Assembly: GCF_003610355.1 (NCBI RefSeq)
Contig: NZ_RAPY01000007.1
Coordinates: 248,001 to 312,000, forward strand
Direction: 5' to 3'
DNA: 64,000 nt
Source of the DNA: Sphingobacterium detergens
Lineage (GTDB): Bacteria > Bacteroidota > Bacteroidia > Sphingobacteriales > Sphingobacteriaceae
Of the stretch, positions 24,249-35,300 are shown one piece after another. Both the position numbers and the translations under genes were made by a program. The notes under the pieces were generated by a model. It did not search any database. It had not been told where the DNA came from and was given only the letters and a program-made list of their open reading frames with translations. Numbering within the stretch: position 1 is the first letter of the stretch; every line of letters begins with the position of its first letter.

Positions 24249-25742
24249 TTAGTTTTTCCAACGATAAGAGACGACTGAATTTGCGGGCACCTCGTAGCTA
24301 AAATGATTTTTACCATCTGCCAGCGTAATTTTCCGGTTATCATTCGATTCATTTAACAACACCATAGCGTAGGTACCATCTGTATTTTGAAAGGCACTAT
24401 AAACCAGCCCTTCTGCTGTATATCCTGTAGCGCCAATTCGTGTCGCTCCCGATTTAACTACAGATGACAGATGTCCTACAATATAATAATGCGAGTTGCG
24501 CGTGATGCTCTTATAATTTGATTTGCTAATATCGACAGCACCATAACAGGTTTGACAACCACCTTCGCGATTCGGCCCCTTATCAGTATCCAACATCAAA
24601 TTCCAAACAATAACACCCTTGCTCCAGTTATTGACCGTTCCCAACGCTACTTCGCGCATATCTTCCATCAAACGCTTATTAAGGTTACGCCCGTCATTCC
24701 ATTCGCCGATCGATGTCTCTGTAAAGACCAGCTCCTTATCCGGACGTTGATTATGAATATCAATTAGCTCGGCTTTATCTCCCCCATAGTTGTGATAAGC
24801 CGCTCCAGCGATAAAGGAAGCCGCCCCGGCGTCATTATAGATTTTAATAGGATAATCTTCCTGATCGGCCATATTATCGTAATTATAATTATGGTCAAAC
24901 GCGTAGATCTTCGTCGCAATACTTGCAGCCTTGAGCTGTGGACCTAGAGATTGTTTAATAAATGCTTGTTGCTCCTGCCATGACATGTACATTGAAGCAG
25001 AATTTTTTCGATTCAATGGCTCATTTTGAACAGTAATTGAATAAATATTAATGCCCTCCTTCTTCATTGCTTGAAGCCATTGTACAAAATACCAACCATA
25101 ATCCTGATAGTATCTCGGATTTAACTGACCGCTAGTCCAAGAATCGAAAGGTTTTAAATCTGTCAGATTATTGACCTTCATCCATTTTGGCGGAGTCCAT
25201 GGTGAACCCATGATTTTGACGTTTGGATTGATGGCCAGTATTTCTTTCAACACGGGAATGACATATTGTGTTTCTTCAGACTGCAACCCAAAATTTTCCT
25301 TTCCTTCTTTGTCCCAACACGTATACTCGCTCAATGAAAAATCAGAACATCCGATAGCAATACGAATATAGCTCATGCCCATACCGTCCTTATCGGAGAA
25401 AGTTTCCGTAAGAAATTTCGTCCGATCCTCCTTACTCATTTTCATTAGATTATAACAGGTAGAACCGGTAATAGCTGCACCAAATCCGTCCATTGTCTGA
25501 AACTTCTGAGCGGGATTTAAGGTAATTGTGCTGGGCGACATATTAAACTTTGTACTAAAATCGACATATTTTTTTGTCAGATCATAGGCTCGGTTTGTAT
25601 TAGTCATCACAATAGTGACATCGCCAGATTTTTTGATATCATCACCTTGTGAGGGTGTGAAGCTATCACGGTTACAAGATGTTGCCGTGATCAAACAGGA
25701 CAACAAGAATGTATATATCATAGTGTTATTATTACGTTTCAT
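24249..25742 (-). CDS. GH30 glycosidase lipoprotein, probable endo-beta-1,6-glucanase
   Basis: A 497-residue lipoprotein (signal ending ITATSC, Cys23) of glycoside hydrolase family 30. FQTMDGFGAAITGS opens the (beta/alpha)8 barrel, SPWTPPKWMK near residue 180 is the family signature, Glu241 in SITVQNEPLN is the acid/base and Glu342 in LVFTETSIGEW the nucleophile. A C-terminal beta domain (GYTAEGLVYSAFQNTDGTYAMVLLNES, VPANSVVSYRW) is typical. GH30 covers beta-1,6-glucanase and glucosylceramidase activities. The SusC-SusD-GH30-lipoprotein order resembles the Bacteroides beta-1,6-glucan locus, so pustulan-like fungal glucan is the favoured substrate. The ATG at 25742 is used; the TTG two codons upstream is less likely. 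Confidence 0.9.
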   Translation of the reverse strand: MKRNNNTMIYTFLLSCLITATSCNRDSFTPSQGDDIKKSGDVTIVMTNTNRAYDLTKKYVDFSTKFNMSPSTITLNPAQKFQTMDGFGAAITGSTCYNLMKMSKEDRTKFLTETFSDKDGMGMSYIRIAIGCSDFSLSEYTCWDKEGKENFGLQSEETQYVIPVLKEILAINPNVKIMGSPWTPPKWMKVNNLTDLKPFDSWTSGQLNPRYYQDYGWYFVQWLQAMKKEGINIYSITVQNEPLNRKNSASMYMSWQEQQAFIKQSLGPQLKAASIATKIYAFDHNYNYDNMADQEDYPIKIYNDAGAASFIAGAAYHNYGGDKAELIDIHNQRPDKELVFTETSIGEWNDGRNLNKRLMEDMREVALGTVNNWSKGVIVWNLMLDTDKGPNREGGCQTCYGAVDISKSNYKSITRNSHYYIVGHLSSVVKSGATRIGATGYTAEGLVYSAFQNTDGTYAMVLLNESNDNRKITLADGKNHFSYEVPANSVVSYRWKN

Positions 25743-25757
25743 AAACAATTAAAATAA

Positions 25758-27278
25758 TTAGTATCCTGGATTCTGAACTAAGTTAGGATTCTGGTCAATT
25801 TTAGGCTGTGGAATCGGCAGACGGTAGGAATTCTTTGTAAACGGATATACCTGTGCCTTTCTTCCTGAGTCCTTCGCATACACCGCATTCATGACAGTTT
25901 CCACCTTATCCAAACGAACTAGATCAAACCAACGCTGCCCCTCGAAGGCTAATTCCAGACGACGTTCTTTCAGATATGCTTCCAATAAAGCATCTTTATT
26001 CGACCGAGTTCCCGCAGGTAATTTGGGCAATTTTACACGTGTACGGATCTTATCAATAATGTCAGCTGCACCGGAAAGATTTGACCCCAATTGGATCATG
26101 GCTTCAGCCTTTAGCAATAAAATATCTGCATACCGTAGCTTGACGATACTGCTCATACCCGAACGCAATTTAAACATAAAAGGATAATGGCTCGAAGGGT
26201 AATAGTTGCTCCAGGTTGTTGTATAGTAGACAATCGCTTGCTCCATCCGAATTTGGTCTGCCTCATTCGTATATGCCTGTATCAAATCACGCGATGGTGT
26301 GACCCATTTGGCCCAGGTAAATGCATTGTCGTAATTGGAGAGGTCGCGACCAAACATCCAAGTCGCCCAGTTTCCAGATCCAGGCATAAATTGCGCCTCT
26401 AAAATTGATTCTTTTGTATTTCGTTGCCCTAAATCGGTCTTGGCCGTATTCACTTCATATAAATCTCCATAATTAGGGTTCAAATCAAATCCATCTCCAG
26501 CCAATGCATCTGCATACTGAATCACTTTATTATAATCTCTGAGCGGTTTCTCAGCATATAGCTTTACCAACATAGCTCGGGCTACAGACTTTGTAAACAA
26601 AGTTTTATTTGCATTGTTATTGACCGGGGCATCAACCAGGGCCTCCAAAAGATCCTTCTCAATCTGTTTATGCGCTTCCTCTTCAGTTGCTTGCTTGGGG
26701 AAATACTCTGGGTATACCGCTTCGATATTTTCCGCGGTAATATCTTTTCCTTGTGTTGTAATTACTGGAATGGATCCAAATATGCGCACCATATCAAACA
26801 TCGCCAGCGCCCGAAAGATTTTACCCTGCGCCTTGTAGACTTTGATGTCAGCGTCACTAATCGATTTATCCGCAACACTATCGACATTGATTATTAAACG
26901 GTTGGCCCGCGCAATATCTTCCAGATAACGTGCCCAATCTCGATCAACAACCGAATTGGATCCCTCAATGGAATTATTCTCAAATGGTACAACTTCCGCA
27001 CCTGTTGTTCCTGCGTACGCATTGTCAGCATGCGAATCGCCAATCAGCAATAAATCAAGGTACCAATGCTCTTGCCGATCTCGCATCTGTTGGTAAATCC
27101 CGGAAAGAAAATTATCAACCTCGCTTCTGTTCTTAAAGACGATCTGTGTTCCATTTTCAGTTTTACCTTGACTCACATCTGTATAGCTGTCCAGAGGATC
27201 ACGATTTAGCGAGCAAGATGCCAGCAACAAGCCTGTTATGAACAAAGGTAAAACGTATTTAATATTTGTTTTTTTCAT
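25758..27278 (-). CDS. SusD/RagB-type glycan-binding lipoprotein (GH30 locus)
   Basis: A 506-residue SusD homologue. The signal ends LLLASC (Cys22), after which SLNRDPLDSYTDVSQGKTENGTQIVFKNRSEVDNFLSGIYQQMRD follows. Central YKAQGKIFRALAMFDMVRIFGSIPVIT and C-terminal LKERRLELAFEGQRWFDLVRLDKVETVMN with RLPIPQPKIDQNPNLVQNPGY are standard. It binds the glycan and closes the SusC barrel. The ATG at 27278 is preferred to the GTG one codon upstream. It is 10 bp downstream of SusC and 15 bp upstream of GH30. Confidence 0.93.
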   Translation of the reverse strand: MKKTNIKYVLPLFITGLLLASCSLNRDPLDSYTDVSQGKTENGTQIVFKNRSEVDNFLSGIYQQMRDRQEHWYLDLLLIGDSHADNAYAGTTGAEVVPFENNSIEGSNSVVDRDWARYLEDIARANRLIINVDSVADKSISDADIKVYKAQGKIFRALAMFDMVRIFGSIPVITTQGKDITAENIEAVYPEYFPKQATEEEAHKQIEKDLLEALVDAPVNNNANKTLFTKSVARAMLVKLYAEKPLRDYNKVIQYADALAGDGFDLNPNYGDLYEVNTAKTDLGQRNTKESILEAQFMPGSGNWATWMFGRDLSNYDNAFTWAKWVTPSRDLIQAYTNEADQIRMEQAIVYYTTTWSNYYPSSHYPFMFKLRSGMSSIVKLRYADILLLKAEAMIQLGSNLSGAADIIDKIRTRVKLPKLPAGTRSNKDALLEAYLKERRLELAFEGQRWFDLVRLDKVETVMNAVYAKDSGRKAQVYPFTKNSYRLPIPQPKIDQNPNLVQNPGY

Positions 27279-27288
27279 CACAATTCAA

Positions 27289-30261
27289 TTAAAATTCAAC
27301 ATTTACACCAAGTACAAAAGATCTATTTTGTGGATATGTCCCCCAATCGAGACCTTGTACTCTTCCCGAGTTCCCCCACTGGTTTACCTCCGGATCCATG
27401 CCTGAATATTTAGTTAGCGTAAATAGGTTGCTTGCTGAAAAATAAGGCTGAATCTTCTGAATTCCAATCTTTTTCAAACCTTCAGGTGCGATAGAATAAC
27501 CCAATGAAATATTTTTCACACGCAAATAGCTTCCATCTTCCACAAAATAAGATGAGTTTTTGATATCAAAACCTGCTTTGGGCACATGTGTAATCTGTCC
27601 CGGTACACGCCAACGATCGAGTACAACTGTCGTTTGGTTACGACCATCATACATTCCCTCTGTTTCCATTCTGCTCGCATTGAAAATATCATTACCGTAA
27701 GTGCCCTGCAGAAATATACTTAAGTCAAAATTTTTCCAAGAAAAACTATTTGTCAATCCGTACACAAATTTTGGATTGGGGTCTCCGATATAAGTGAGAT
27801 CGGAGGGAGAAGTTTTACCATCACCATTCAGATCTCTATACATCAATTCACCCGTCTCCGGATTTACACCATCGGAGATATAACCATAAAATCCACCTAA
27901 AGGCCTTCCAGGTTCATTTCTAACAACTGTTGCATTGACTAGATTATTTGTAACCGCATCATTGTAGATTTTTGTAAAAACAAGCTTATCCAGACGGTTC
28001 TTATTAAACGAGATATTGAAATCCGTATTCCATGTAAAATCGCCTGTGAGATTCTTGGAGTTGATCCCAATCTCAAATCCTTTATTGGTCATCTCGCCCT
28101 CATTCCGTTTAATTGTACTAGCCGAAGAAGACCCTGTAGGCAAGCTCACTTCCATCAACATATCTGTTGTTTTTTTATGGTAGTAATCTAAAGTCAGGTT
28201 CAATCGATTATTTAATGTAGAAAAATCAATCCCCACGTTCGCTTGGGTCGTTGTTTCCCATTTTAAATCTGTCGCTCGCAAGGTGGTCGAATTCCCAATA
28301 TTTGGCGGAGAATATTGATATTTGTCTTCAAACCAAGGTAAACGCTGAATCACATTGAATGAAAGATAAGAATAGTCCCCCAATCCGGATTGATTCCCGG
28401 TCTGGCCCCATCCCCCACGTATTTTAAAGTCATTGATCCAATCCACGTCCTTCATAAAATCCTCGGCAGATAAACGCCAGGCTGCCGATACCGAAGGGAA
28501 ATATCCCCATCGACCAGAAGGGCTTAATTTTGATGATCCATCCGCACGCATATTTGCTGTTACAAGATATTTTCCATCGTAATTGTACATCGCACGGGCA
28601 AAATAGGATAGGATGGCCCAATTGGATGCCCCCGACCCAGTTCCATTCCATGAAATCTTGTTTGCCGCATTGAGCGTCTGTATAATACCATTAGCATAAT
28701 TGGAACCATAAATATAACTATTGGAGTATTTGGAATCTGTCCAGGATGACCCTGCCATTGCCTCCAAGCTATGTTTTCCAAAACTTCTGCTGTAAGTCAG
28801 CACATTATCCCAAGTCAATACCGTGTTTGTGTTGCGAACGTCAGATGCCTCTCCAAACTGATTTCTACCCTGTTGCGTAATCCAGGGATCTAAAAACGTT
28901 GTCAGTACACCCGATCGTCTGTCCATTGAAAAAGAGGACTTCCAGGTTAAATTGGGCATAAAAGATATCAATACACTTCCTGTTGCCAATAATCTATTCT
29001 CCCGATTATTGTTATTCTTGGTCCGTTCGAGATTTTCTAAAGGGCTGTTTATATTTAGCCCATTGAAATTGGTATTATATCGATCAGGAAACAGAGGATC
29101 CCATATTGGCGCATAAGTTGGCGTATTAATGATCGAAGTAACGACTCCGCCACGATTAGATCCATTGCCCGAGATAATCCCGTTGGTATTGTAATCCGCA
29201 TAAGATAAATTGGCATTAACCTTCATCCATCTTTTTACTTGATTATCTATATTCGCTTTGAAGTTATAACGTCTAAAGAATGAACCTTGCAGTGTGCCTT
29301 TCTCTGTCAGATAGCCCCCACCCAAATAATAGCGTAATTTCTCGTTACCATCGGAGATTGATAACTGGTAATTCTGTTGAACTCCGGTTTTATAGGTTTC
29401 CTTAAACCAGTCTGTTTGATCAGTAAGCCCTTCAGGCAGCTTACCATAACCTGTCTCATCCATCAACTCCTTATATTGTGCGGTATTCAGGACTTTTACG
29501 GTATTATTAACCACATTTGCTGTAGCTTGTGCGCCTAAGGTAATTTTAGCTTCCCCAGCTTTTCCGGATTTTGTAGTTACAAGAATAACACCATTTGCAC
29601 CGCGCGACCCATAAATAGCTGCAGAAGATGCGTCTTTTAAAATCTGAATGTCCGTAATATCACTTGGTGATAAAAATTTGATGTCCTCAACAGGTAATCC
29701 ATCGACAACATAAAGTGGATCATTTGAACCATTAAATGAGGTTGTACCCCGGACTTTAATTGACATTTCACCACCGGGTGCTCCATTGGGTTGGATCACA
29801 GATACGCCTGCCGCCTTCCCCTGTATAGCCTGACCCAGACTTACTACTGGTCTCTTTTCCAGATCTTTGGTCGATACAGAAGAAATTGCGGTGGTTACAT
29901 CTTTCCGTTTTACGGCACCATAACCGATCACAATAACGTCTTCAAGTACATTGGTCGATGCGTTCAGCTGAACAGTCATTGTACTATTAGCCGGCAATTC
30001 TTTATTGTCGTAGCCAACAAAACTAAATTGAAGAATACTACCTTGAACAGCTGACATTTGAAAACGCCCATCTCCGTTACTGGAGACCGCATTACTGGTA
30101 CCTTTCTGTGTAATTGTTACGCCAGTGAGTGGTTTCTGATCCTGGGCATCCAGCACCCGTCCACTGACCTGAATTCGGTCTTGCGCAAACACCGAATTCA
30201 ACCAGGTACACAAGAAAATCAGCCCTATTGAAAAGGTTACTTTTCGAGTAAAGTAAATCAT
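27289..30261 (-). CDS. SusC/RagA-type TonB-dependent transporter (GH30 locus)
   Basis: A 990-residue outer-membrane importer. Signal peptide to about residue 26 (LNSVFAQ), carboxypeptidase-regulatory-like domain QVSGRVLDAQDQKPLTGVTITQKGT, TonB-box region VLEDVIVIGYGAVKRKDVTTAIS, plug with LGQAIQGKAAGVSVIQPNGAPGG, DPLYVVDGLPVED and AAIYGSRGANGVILVTTKSG, and a barrel ending SFVLGVNVEF. It heads the operon SusC-SusD-GH30-lipoprotein. The DUF6377 regulator gene lies 256 bp upstream in the same direction, with a gap long enough for a separate regulated promoter. No STN signalling domain is present, so control is probably through the DUF6377 protein. Confidence 0.94.
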   Translation of the reverse strand: MIYFTRKVTFSIGLIFLCTWLNSVFAQDRIQVSGRVLDAQDQKPLTGVTITQKGTSNAVSSNGDGRFQMSAVQGSILQFSFVGYDNKELPANSTMTVQLNASTNVLEDVIVIGYGAVKRKDVTTAISSVSTKDLEKRPVVSLGQAIQGKAAGVSVIQPNGAPGGEMSIKVRGTTSFNGSNDPLYVVDGLPVEDIKFLSPSDITDIQILKDASSAAIYGSRGANGVILVTTKSGKAGEAKITLGAQATANVVNNTVKVLNTAQYKELMDETGYGKLPEGLTDQTDWFKETYKTGVQQNYQLSISDGNEKLRYYLGGGYLTEKGTLQGSFFRRYNFKANIDNQVKRWMKVNANLSYADYNTNGIISGNGSNRGGVVTSIINTPTYAPIWDPLFPDRYNTNFNGLNINSPLENLERTKNNNNRENRLLATGSVLISFMPNLTWKSSFSMDRRSGVLTTFLDPWITQQGRNQFGEASDVRNTNTVLTWDNVLTYSRSFGKHSLEAMAGSSWTDSKYSNSYIYGSNYANGIIQTLNAANKISWNGTGSGASNWAILSYFARAMYNYDGKYLVTANMRADGSSKLSPSGRWGYFPSVSAAWRLSAEDFMKDVDWINDFKIRGGWGQTGNQSGLGDYSYLSFNVIQRLPWFEDKYQYSPPNIGNSTTLRATDLKWETTTQANVGIDFSTLNNRLNLTLDYYHKKTTDMLMEVSLPTGSSSASTIKRNEGEMTNKGFEIGINSKNLTGDFTWNTDFNISFNKNRLDKLVFTKIYNDAVTNNLVNATVVRNEPGRPLGGFYGYISDGVNPETGELMYRDLNGDGKTSPSDLTYIGDPNPKFVYGLTNSFSWKNFDLSIFLQGTYGNDIFNASRMETEGMYDGRNQTTVVLDRWRVPGQITHVPKAGFDIKNSSYFVEDGSYLRVKNISLGYSIAPEGLKKIGIQKIQPYFSASNLFTLTKYSGMDPEVNQWGNSGRVQGLDWGTYPQNRSFVLGVNVEF

Positions 30262-30517
30262 ATGAAATAAAAAAATTGGTTATTGTTTTGTCTTTGGTTA
30301 TTCCAAACTAGCGAGGAGTTTCCCCTGCTCCATCGCTCAAAACAAAACTAGCAGGACCGAAACAGGAAAAAAAGCGACGGTACTTAAAAAGTACCTCCCA
30401 AAAAACACAACACACTACAAAACAGTTAACTACAAAAACAAATACAAGATAAAAAGTACTAAAAAGAGATCGAATACAGGCTTGTATTACTAACTATTCG
30501 GTGTTTATCAGCGGATA

Positions 30518-32146
30518 TTAAGGTCGATCAATAGTTGCAATTTGACAAACAGAAGCCTCAAAGGCATCGCGATGGCCAGCTGCTTTGTTACGTACCTTGG
30601 TCCTATAGTTATAAACTGTACGAAGGGAATATCTAAGAAAACTAGCGATCTTAACCGAGTCATCTATTCCTAGACGAATTAGAGCAAAAATACGCAGTTC
30701 AGTATTGAGCAATTCGTTTTTCTTCGGATATATCTTCTCGTCCTCCTGAAGGAGGGCATTAAATTCATCAACAAACGTTGGATAAAGGTTCAAAAAGATC
30801 CGATCAAAATTGATATAGAGTTGTTGTATCTCCCTTTCTTCCATCTGTGTCGATTTCAATTGCTCCCGGATTGCTTCCCACTGGTGATGGGAAGCCTTTT
30901 TCAGCAATGCTTTTCGTATATCTTCCATTTTGTCAATATAACTTGAACACATATCAAAAAATTGCGCAATATACTCCTCTTTAATGTGATTGGATTCTGA
31001 GAGTTTTAAATTCGTTTGATTGATTTCAGTATTCAATGACCGCAACTGCTGATTGGTCCCTGACAATTCCGATCTGATCCTTCGCAAATGCTGGACTTGA
31101 CGATAGATTACAATCAAGCCGATAATTACACCGAGCAACAAAATACTAACCACAACAACCAAGGCGATCAATTGCTTATTCTGACTATTGATTTTCTGTT
31201 GGTAGGCAGCATTAATGATCGGGTAGGAAGAAGTGCCCTCAATAATCCGATAACGTACTTTACACAACATCGCATCATCAATCGTTTTTTCAATATAGCG
31301 AAAGGCACGATCAAAATCCTGTTTATCGTAATAAGCTAGCGCTAAATCATGAAATGACGCATTGTCTCGATTTGCCATCTCAATATCTGCACTCGCTGAA
31401 ACAGCTAGATAATAAAGTTGACTGGCCGTATTTTTTTCGTATTTATAGATCAAGCTAATAAAATAGGACAATAAGGCGCGCTGCTCCAAGTCTTTCTGAT
31501 TTTCTGTCCAAAGCTTGAAAAACTGCTTTTTCGCATCTTCCCGACTGCCATTAAATAAGGTCTTTATCGCAATGGTCGTCCGATATTCCAATGAAGATTT
31601 CGGTAAAACCTGTAATAATGAATCTCGATAGCGTTCACTTGCTTGATAATATTCCTGACGGTTGTTACTTTGTCCATAATGACTATAAAATGAACTATAG
31701 GTATCGTAATATTTGGCTAAAAGTTTGGTAGCAAGGCCCGAGGGGCTAATTTGGTTCAACAATTTTGATGCTTCAATATAACGTCCAATCGTGGAATACA
31801 CCCAGGCTAAATCCAATTGAATAACTGTATGAAGTGAATCATTGTTGGCTGGAGCTAATTTTTGGCAAAGTGTGATATAGGTAAGTGCAGCATCGGAATC
31901 GAACTTTTTATAGTTCTCAAAAATTTCATAATTCTTCTCAAAAAAACGGATTTGGTCAGCTTCAAGTGCTTTCGCCTCTTGTTTTAGTTTATCCAATTTG
32001 TCTTCCCGATTTTTAACATACATCTTCTGATTTTCCATTAGATATTCTAACCGTTGAAAAATCTTGGTACTATCCGAATAGTCCTGTGCAGTTAATAAAA
32101 AACTTAAATGAAATAGAAAAATGAAAACAAAAATGCGTTGCAACAT
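30518..32146 (-). CDS. DUF6377 membrane-spanning TPR/HTH regulator
   Basis: A 542-residue one-component regulator. Signal-like segment at residues 1-20 (ending LTAQ), an exported all-helical TPR-like domain to about residue 320, one transmembrane helix (about 325-346, IALVVVVSILLLGVIIGLIVIY), a coiled-coil linker (RIRSELSGTNQQLRSLNTEINQTN), a cytosolic helical domain with DMCSSYIDKMEDIRKALLKKA, and a C-terminal LuxR-like HTH (ELRIFALIRLGIDDSVKIASFLRYSLRTVYNYRTKVRNKA). Such proteins sit beside SusC/SusD pairs in Bacteroidota and are thought to sense the imported glycan and switch on the locus. Neighbouring SusC (256 bp downstream, same strand) is the likely target. DNA-binding specificity is unknown. 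Confidence 0.87.
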   Translation of the reverse strand: MLQRIFVFIFLFHLSFLLTAQDYSDSTKIFQRLEYLMENQKMYVKNREDKLDKLKQEAKALEADQIRFFEKNYEIFENYKKFDSDAALTYITLCQKLAPANNDSLHTVIQLDLAWVYSTIGRYIEASKLLNQISPSGLATKLLAKYYDTYSSFYSHYGQSNNRQEYYQASERYRDSLLQVLPKSSLEYRTTIAIKTLFNGSREDAKKQFFKLWTENQKDLEQRALLSYFISLIYKYEKNTASQLYYLAVSASADIEMANRDNASFHDLALAYYDKQDFDRAFRYIEKTIDDAMLCKVRYRIIEGTSSYPIINAAYQQKINSQNKQLIALVVVVSILLLGVIIGLIVIYRQVQHLRRIRSELSGTNQQLRSLNTEINQTNLKLSESNHIKEEYIAQFFDMCSSYIDKMEDIRKALLKKASHHQWEAIREQLKSTQMEEREIQQLYINFDRIFLNLYPTFVDEFNALLQEDEKIYPKKNELLNTELRIFALIRLGIDDSVKIASFLRYSLRTVYNYRTKVRNKAAGHRDAFEASVCQIATIDRP

Positions 32147-32194
32147 AATAAAGTCAGGTTCAACATAGTCAAAGCTAAACTACATAAAAATAAC

Positions 32195-32228
32195 AATAAA
32201 AAAGAGGACATCTCACGACGGCCTCTTT
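32195..32228 (-). terminator. Terminator of the RND efflux operon
   Basis: On the minus strand, aaagagg (32228-32222) and cctcttt (32207-32201) form a stem with an inner cgtc/gatg pair and gtga loop, followed by a T-tract opposite 32195-32200. It lies about 90 nt past the stop of the fused pump gene. A second, smaller hairpin (gaccc/gggtc, 32233-32250) precedes it. Confidence 0.75.
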
Positions 32229-32316
32229 CCCTGACCCTTTTTTTGGGGTCTAAGAATTAACAAATTAATTCTTTATCGCATGAAAAATAGTTTTCCTAAT
32301 TAGCTAAACATTGGGT

Positions 32317-35300
32317 TTATTTCCATCCACCTCCCAAAGCTTTGTAAAGTAAAATCTGGTTCAAGGTATTTTCTTTCTCCAGTTCAACTTTTCCAATCTG
32401 GGCTTCCAAGGATTCTTTTTGAGCTGTAACCACATCCAGCGATGTCACACGTCCAGCGATAAACAGCTCCTGTGCTGCTTCAATGGAAAGGTCCAAGGCT
32501 TTTACATGTTCGTCTACAAATGTTCTACGTCTACTGATTGCCTCTTGGGTCATAATGACATTAGAAACTTCGTTATAAGCATTCACAACAGATTTCTCAT
32601 AGTCTAAAAAAGCAATTCCGTAATCGGCTTTTGCAACTTCATACTGTGTTTTCAATTGTCTCTGATTTAATATAGGCAGCGTGATACCACCAAATAAATT
32701 ATAGGCAATAGATTTGTCCAAATTAAACAACTTGTTGAAACTGAAGCTCTGTAGACCGACAAAAGGACTAATGGCTACCGAAGGTAGAAAGGCCAATCGT
32801 GATGCTTCTTGATTGTTTGACGATGCCATCATCTTCAGGTAAGCTGTTTTAATATCCGGACGCTGATTGACCAGATCATCTGGTGTACCAAAAGTCATTG
32901 CATGATATAGATTTGTGTTTTCAATATATTCACTGCGCTTAATAGGCTGATAATATCGTCCCAACAATCCGTTGATATGATGTTCCCACAGTGCAATCTC
33001 CTGACTTAATTTCTCCTGAGCTGATTTAGAATTTGCTAATAGTGCTTTAAACTGCTGAACAGACAGTTCCGTAGCATAACCGGCATCTTTTTTTACCTCA
33101 ACGACTTCAAGGGCATTGGTATGCAGTTCAATATTACGGTTATATACCTTGATCTTTTGATCGAGAGCCATTAACTCATAATAGGCCGTTGCAATATTGG
33201 ATACCAATTCTGTTTCCAACAGGCGTTTTCCTTCCTGTTCGGCTAACAAACCAAAATAAGCAGCTTGCTTTTGACTTTTTAATTTACCCCATAGATCAAT
33301 TTCCCACGATGAACGAAGTCCAATAAAATAATCCGGGATAAATGGTTCTGGCAACTTTTCATCATTTTTCAAATTATCCGAAAAATTTGAATCATAGTTA
33401 CCGATACCCGATTCCGTGTAATGCCCATATTTACGTATCCCGCCCTCAACAGCTGCTTCTACAGTAGGGCCTAATGCAGCCTTCCGCTGTTTAAAATAAG
33501 CTTGTGCCGACTCTAACCGTAAGATCGATTGACGAATATCAATATTATGCTGTAATGCTGAATCAATCAATGCTACTAAAAGTGGATCCTTAAAAATATC
33601 GCGCCAGGACCGATTCCCTACATTTACGCTATCAACGGCAGTCCTTTCTGCAAAGGCGGTCGGTACGGCAATTTTCTCAGGCTGTGCCGCCTTCTTGGGG
33701 ACAGAACAACTACCAAAAAGAATTAGTGCAGCAATCACTAACGATGTCTGTTTTATAACCTGTTTTTTATTCTCCTTTTTTGAGAATAAGATCACCAGCC
33801 CCGGGATAACAATAACACCTAATATCGTCCCGATAAGCATCCCACCGACTGCAGCTGTACCGATACTCCGGTTCCCCAAAGCACCAGCCCCACTTGCCAT
33901 CATTAATGGAATCAATCCAGCAATAAATGCGAAAGAAGTCATCAAAATAGGACGTAAACGCGCGACAGCCCCCTCAATTGAAGCAGTCACAATATCCATT
34001 CCCTGCTTATATTTCAAATTAGCATATTCCACAATTAGGATCGCATTTTTACCCAAAAGACCGATCAACATGACCAGTGCGACCTGAGCATAAATATTGT
34101 TTTCCAAGCCAAATATTTTCAGGAAAATAAAGGCTCCAAAAATTCCGGCAGGTAAACAGAGGAGAACTGGTAATGGTAATAAAAAGCTTTCGTACTGAGC
34201 ACACAGCAACAGGTAAACAAAGAGTAAACAGAGCGCAAAAATATACAGGGCCTGATTTCCTGAAATCTTCTGTTCACGCGTCATCCCCGACCATTCGATA
34301 CTGTAACCTTGCGGCAAAGAAGATGCAATCTTTTCAACTTCCTCGATCGCCTGTCCTGAACTAAATCCAGGAGAAGACTGACCTGTCACCATCGCTGAAC
34401 TAAACATATTATAACGAGTAATCTGCTCTGGGCCATAAATACGTTCCATGGAAATAAAAGCATTATAAGGTACCATCTCTCCCGTTTCATTCTTTACATA
34501 TAGACGGAGCACATCCTCAGGCCGCTGGCGATACTCAGGTCCTGCCTGTACCATCACCTTATACATTTGCCCGTAACGGATGAAGTTTGTTGCATATAGA
34601 CTCCCCATCAAGGTTTGTAGGGTATTCATTGCATTTTCTACTGATATACCCTTCTTTGCAGCCATATCGTAGTCTACTTTCAGCATATACTGCGGAAAGT
34701 TAACATCAAAACTGGAACTGATGTCCTGAATGACTTCACTTTTCTCCATATCCTCCATAAATTTCTGCAATACCTCCGCCGTCTTATTGAGATCTTCATT
34801 ACCGCTACGGTCCAACAACCGTAATTCAAAGCCTGAAGAGTTACCAAATCCCGGAACTGTTGGTGGAGGGAAGAAATCAATCTGCCCATCTACAAAATCC
34901 TTTGTTTTCTCCCGCAATTCCTTGATTACATCATCGACCGTCTGATCTCTTTCTTTCCAAGGTTTAAGGTTAATCATCCCCATCCCATAAGATGCACCGG
35001 AGACCTCCGTAACGATACTATATCCCGATAAGGTTGAAACGGTTTCGACAATATCCAACTTACGTGCAACAGAATCAATCTTATCCAATACACGCTCGGT
35101 ACGATCTACTGTTGCCCCCGGAGGTGTAGTTACCGAGACATAGATCATACCTTGATCTTCTGTTGGAATAAAGCCCGATGGCAATATCGCACTGCTTCCC
35201 CAAGTAGCAACAAAGAATCCACCCAACAATAGTAGCGTGAGTCCGCGTCTAGCACTTGTTTTCATCAATATTCCTTTATAACCGAAAGCGGTTCGGTCAT

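Noticed and set aside
32233..32250. Second small hairpin (gaccc/gggtc) beside the efflux-operon terminator
   Set aside because: The 5-bp stem and loop of T are too weak to stand alone. It is noted only as part of the terminator region.
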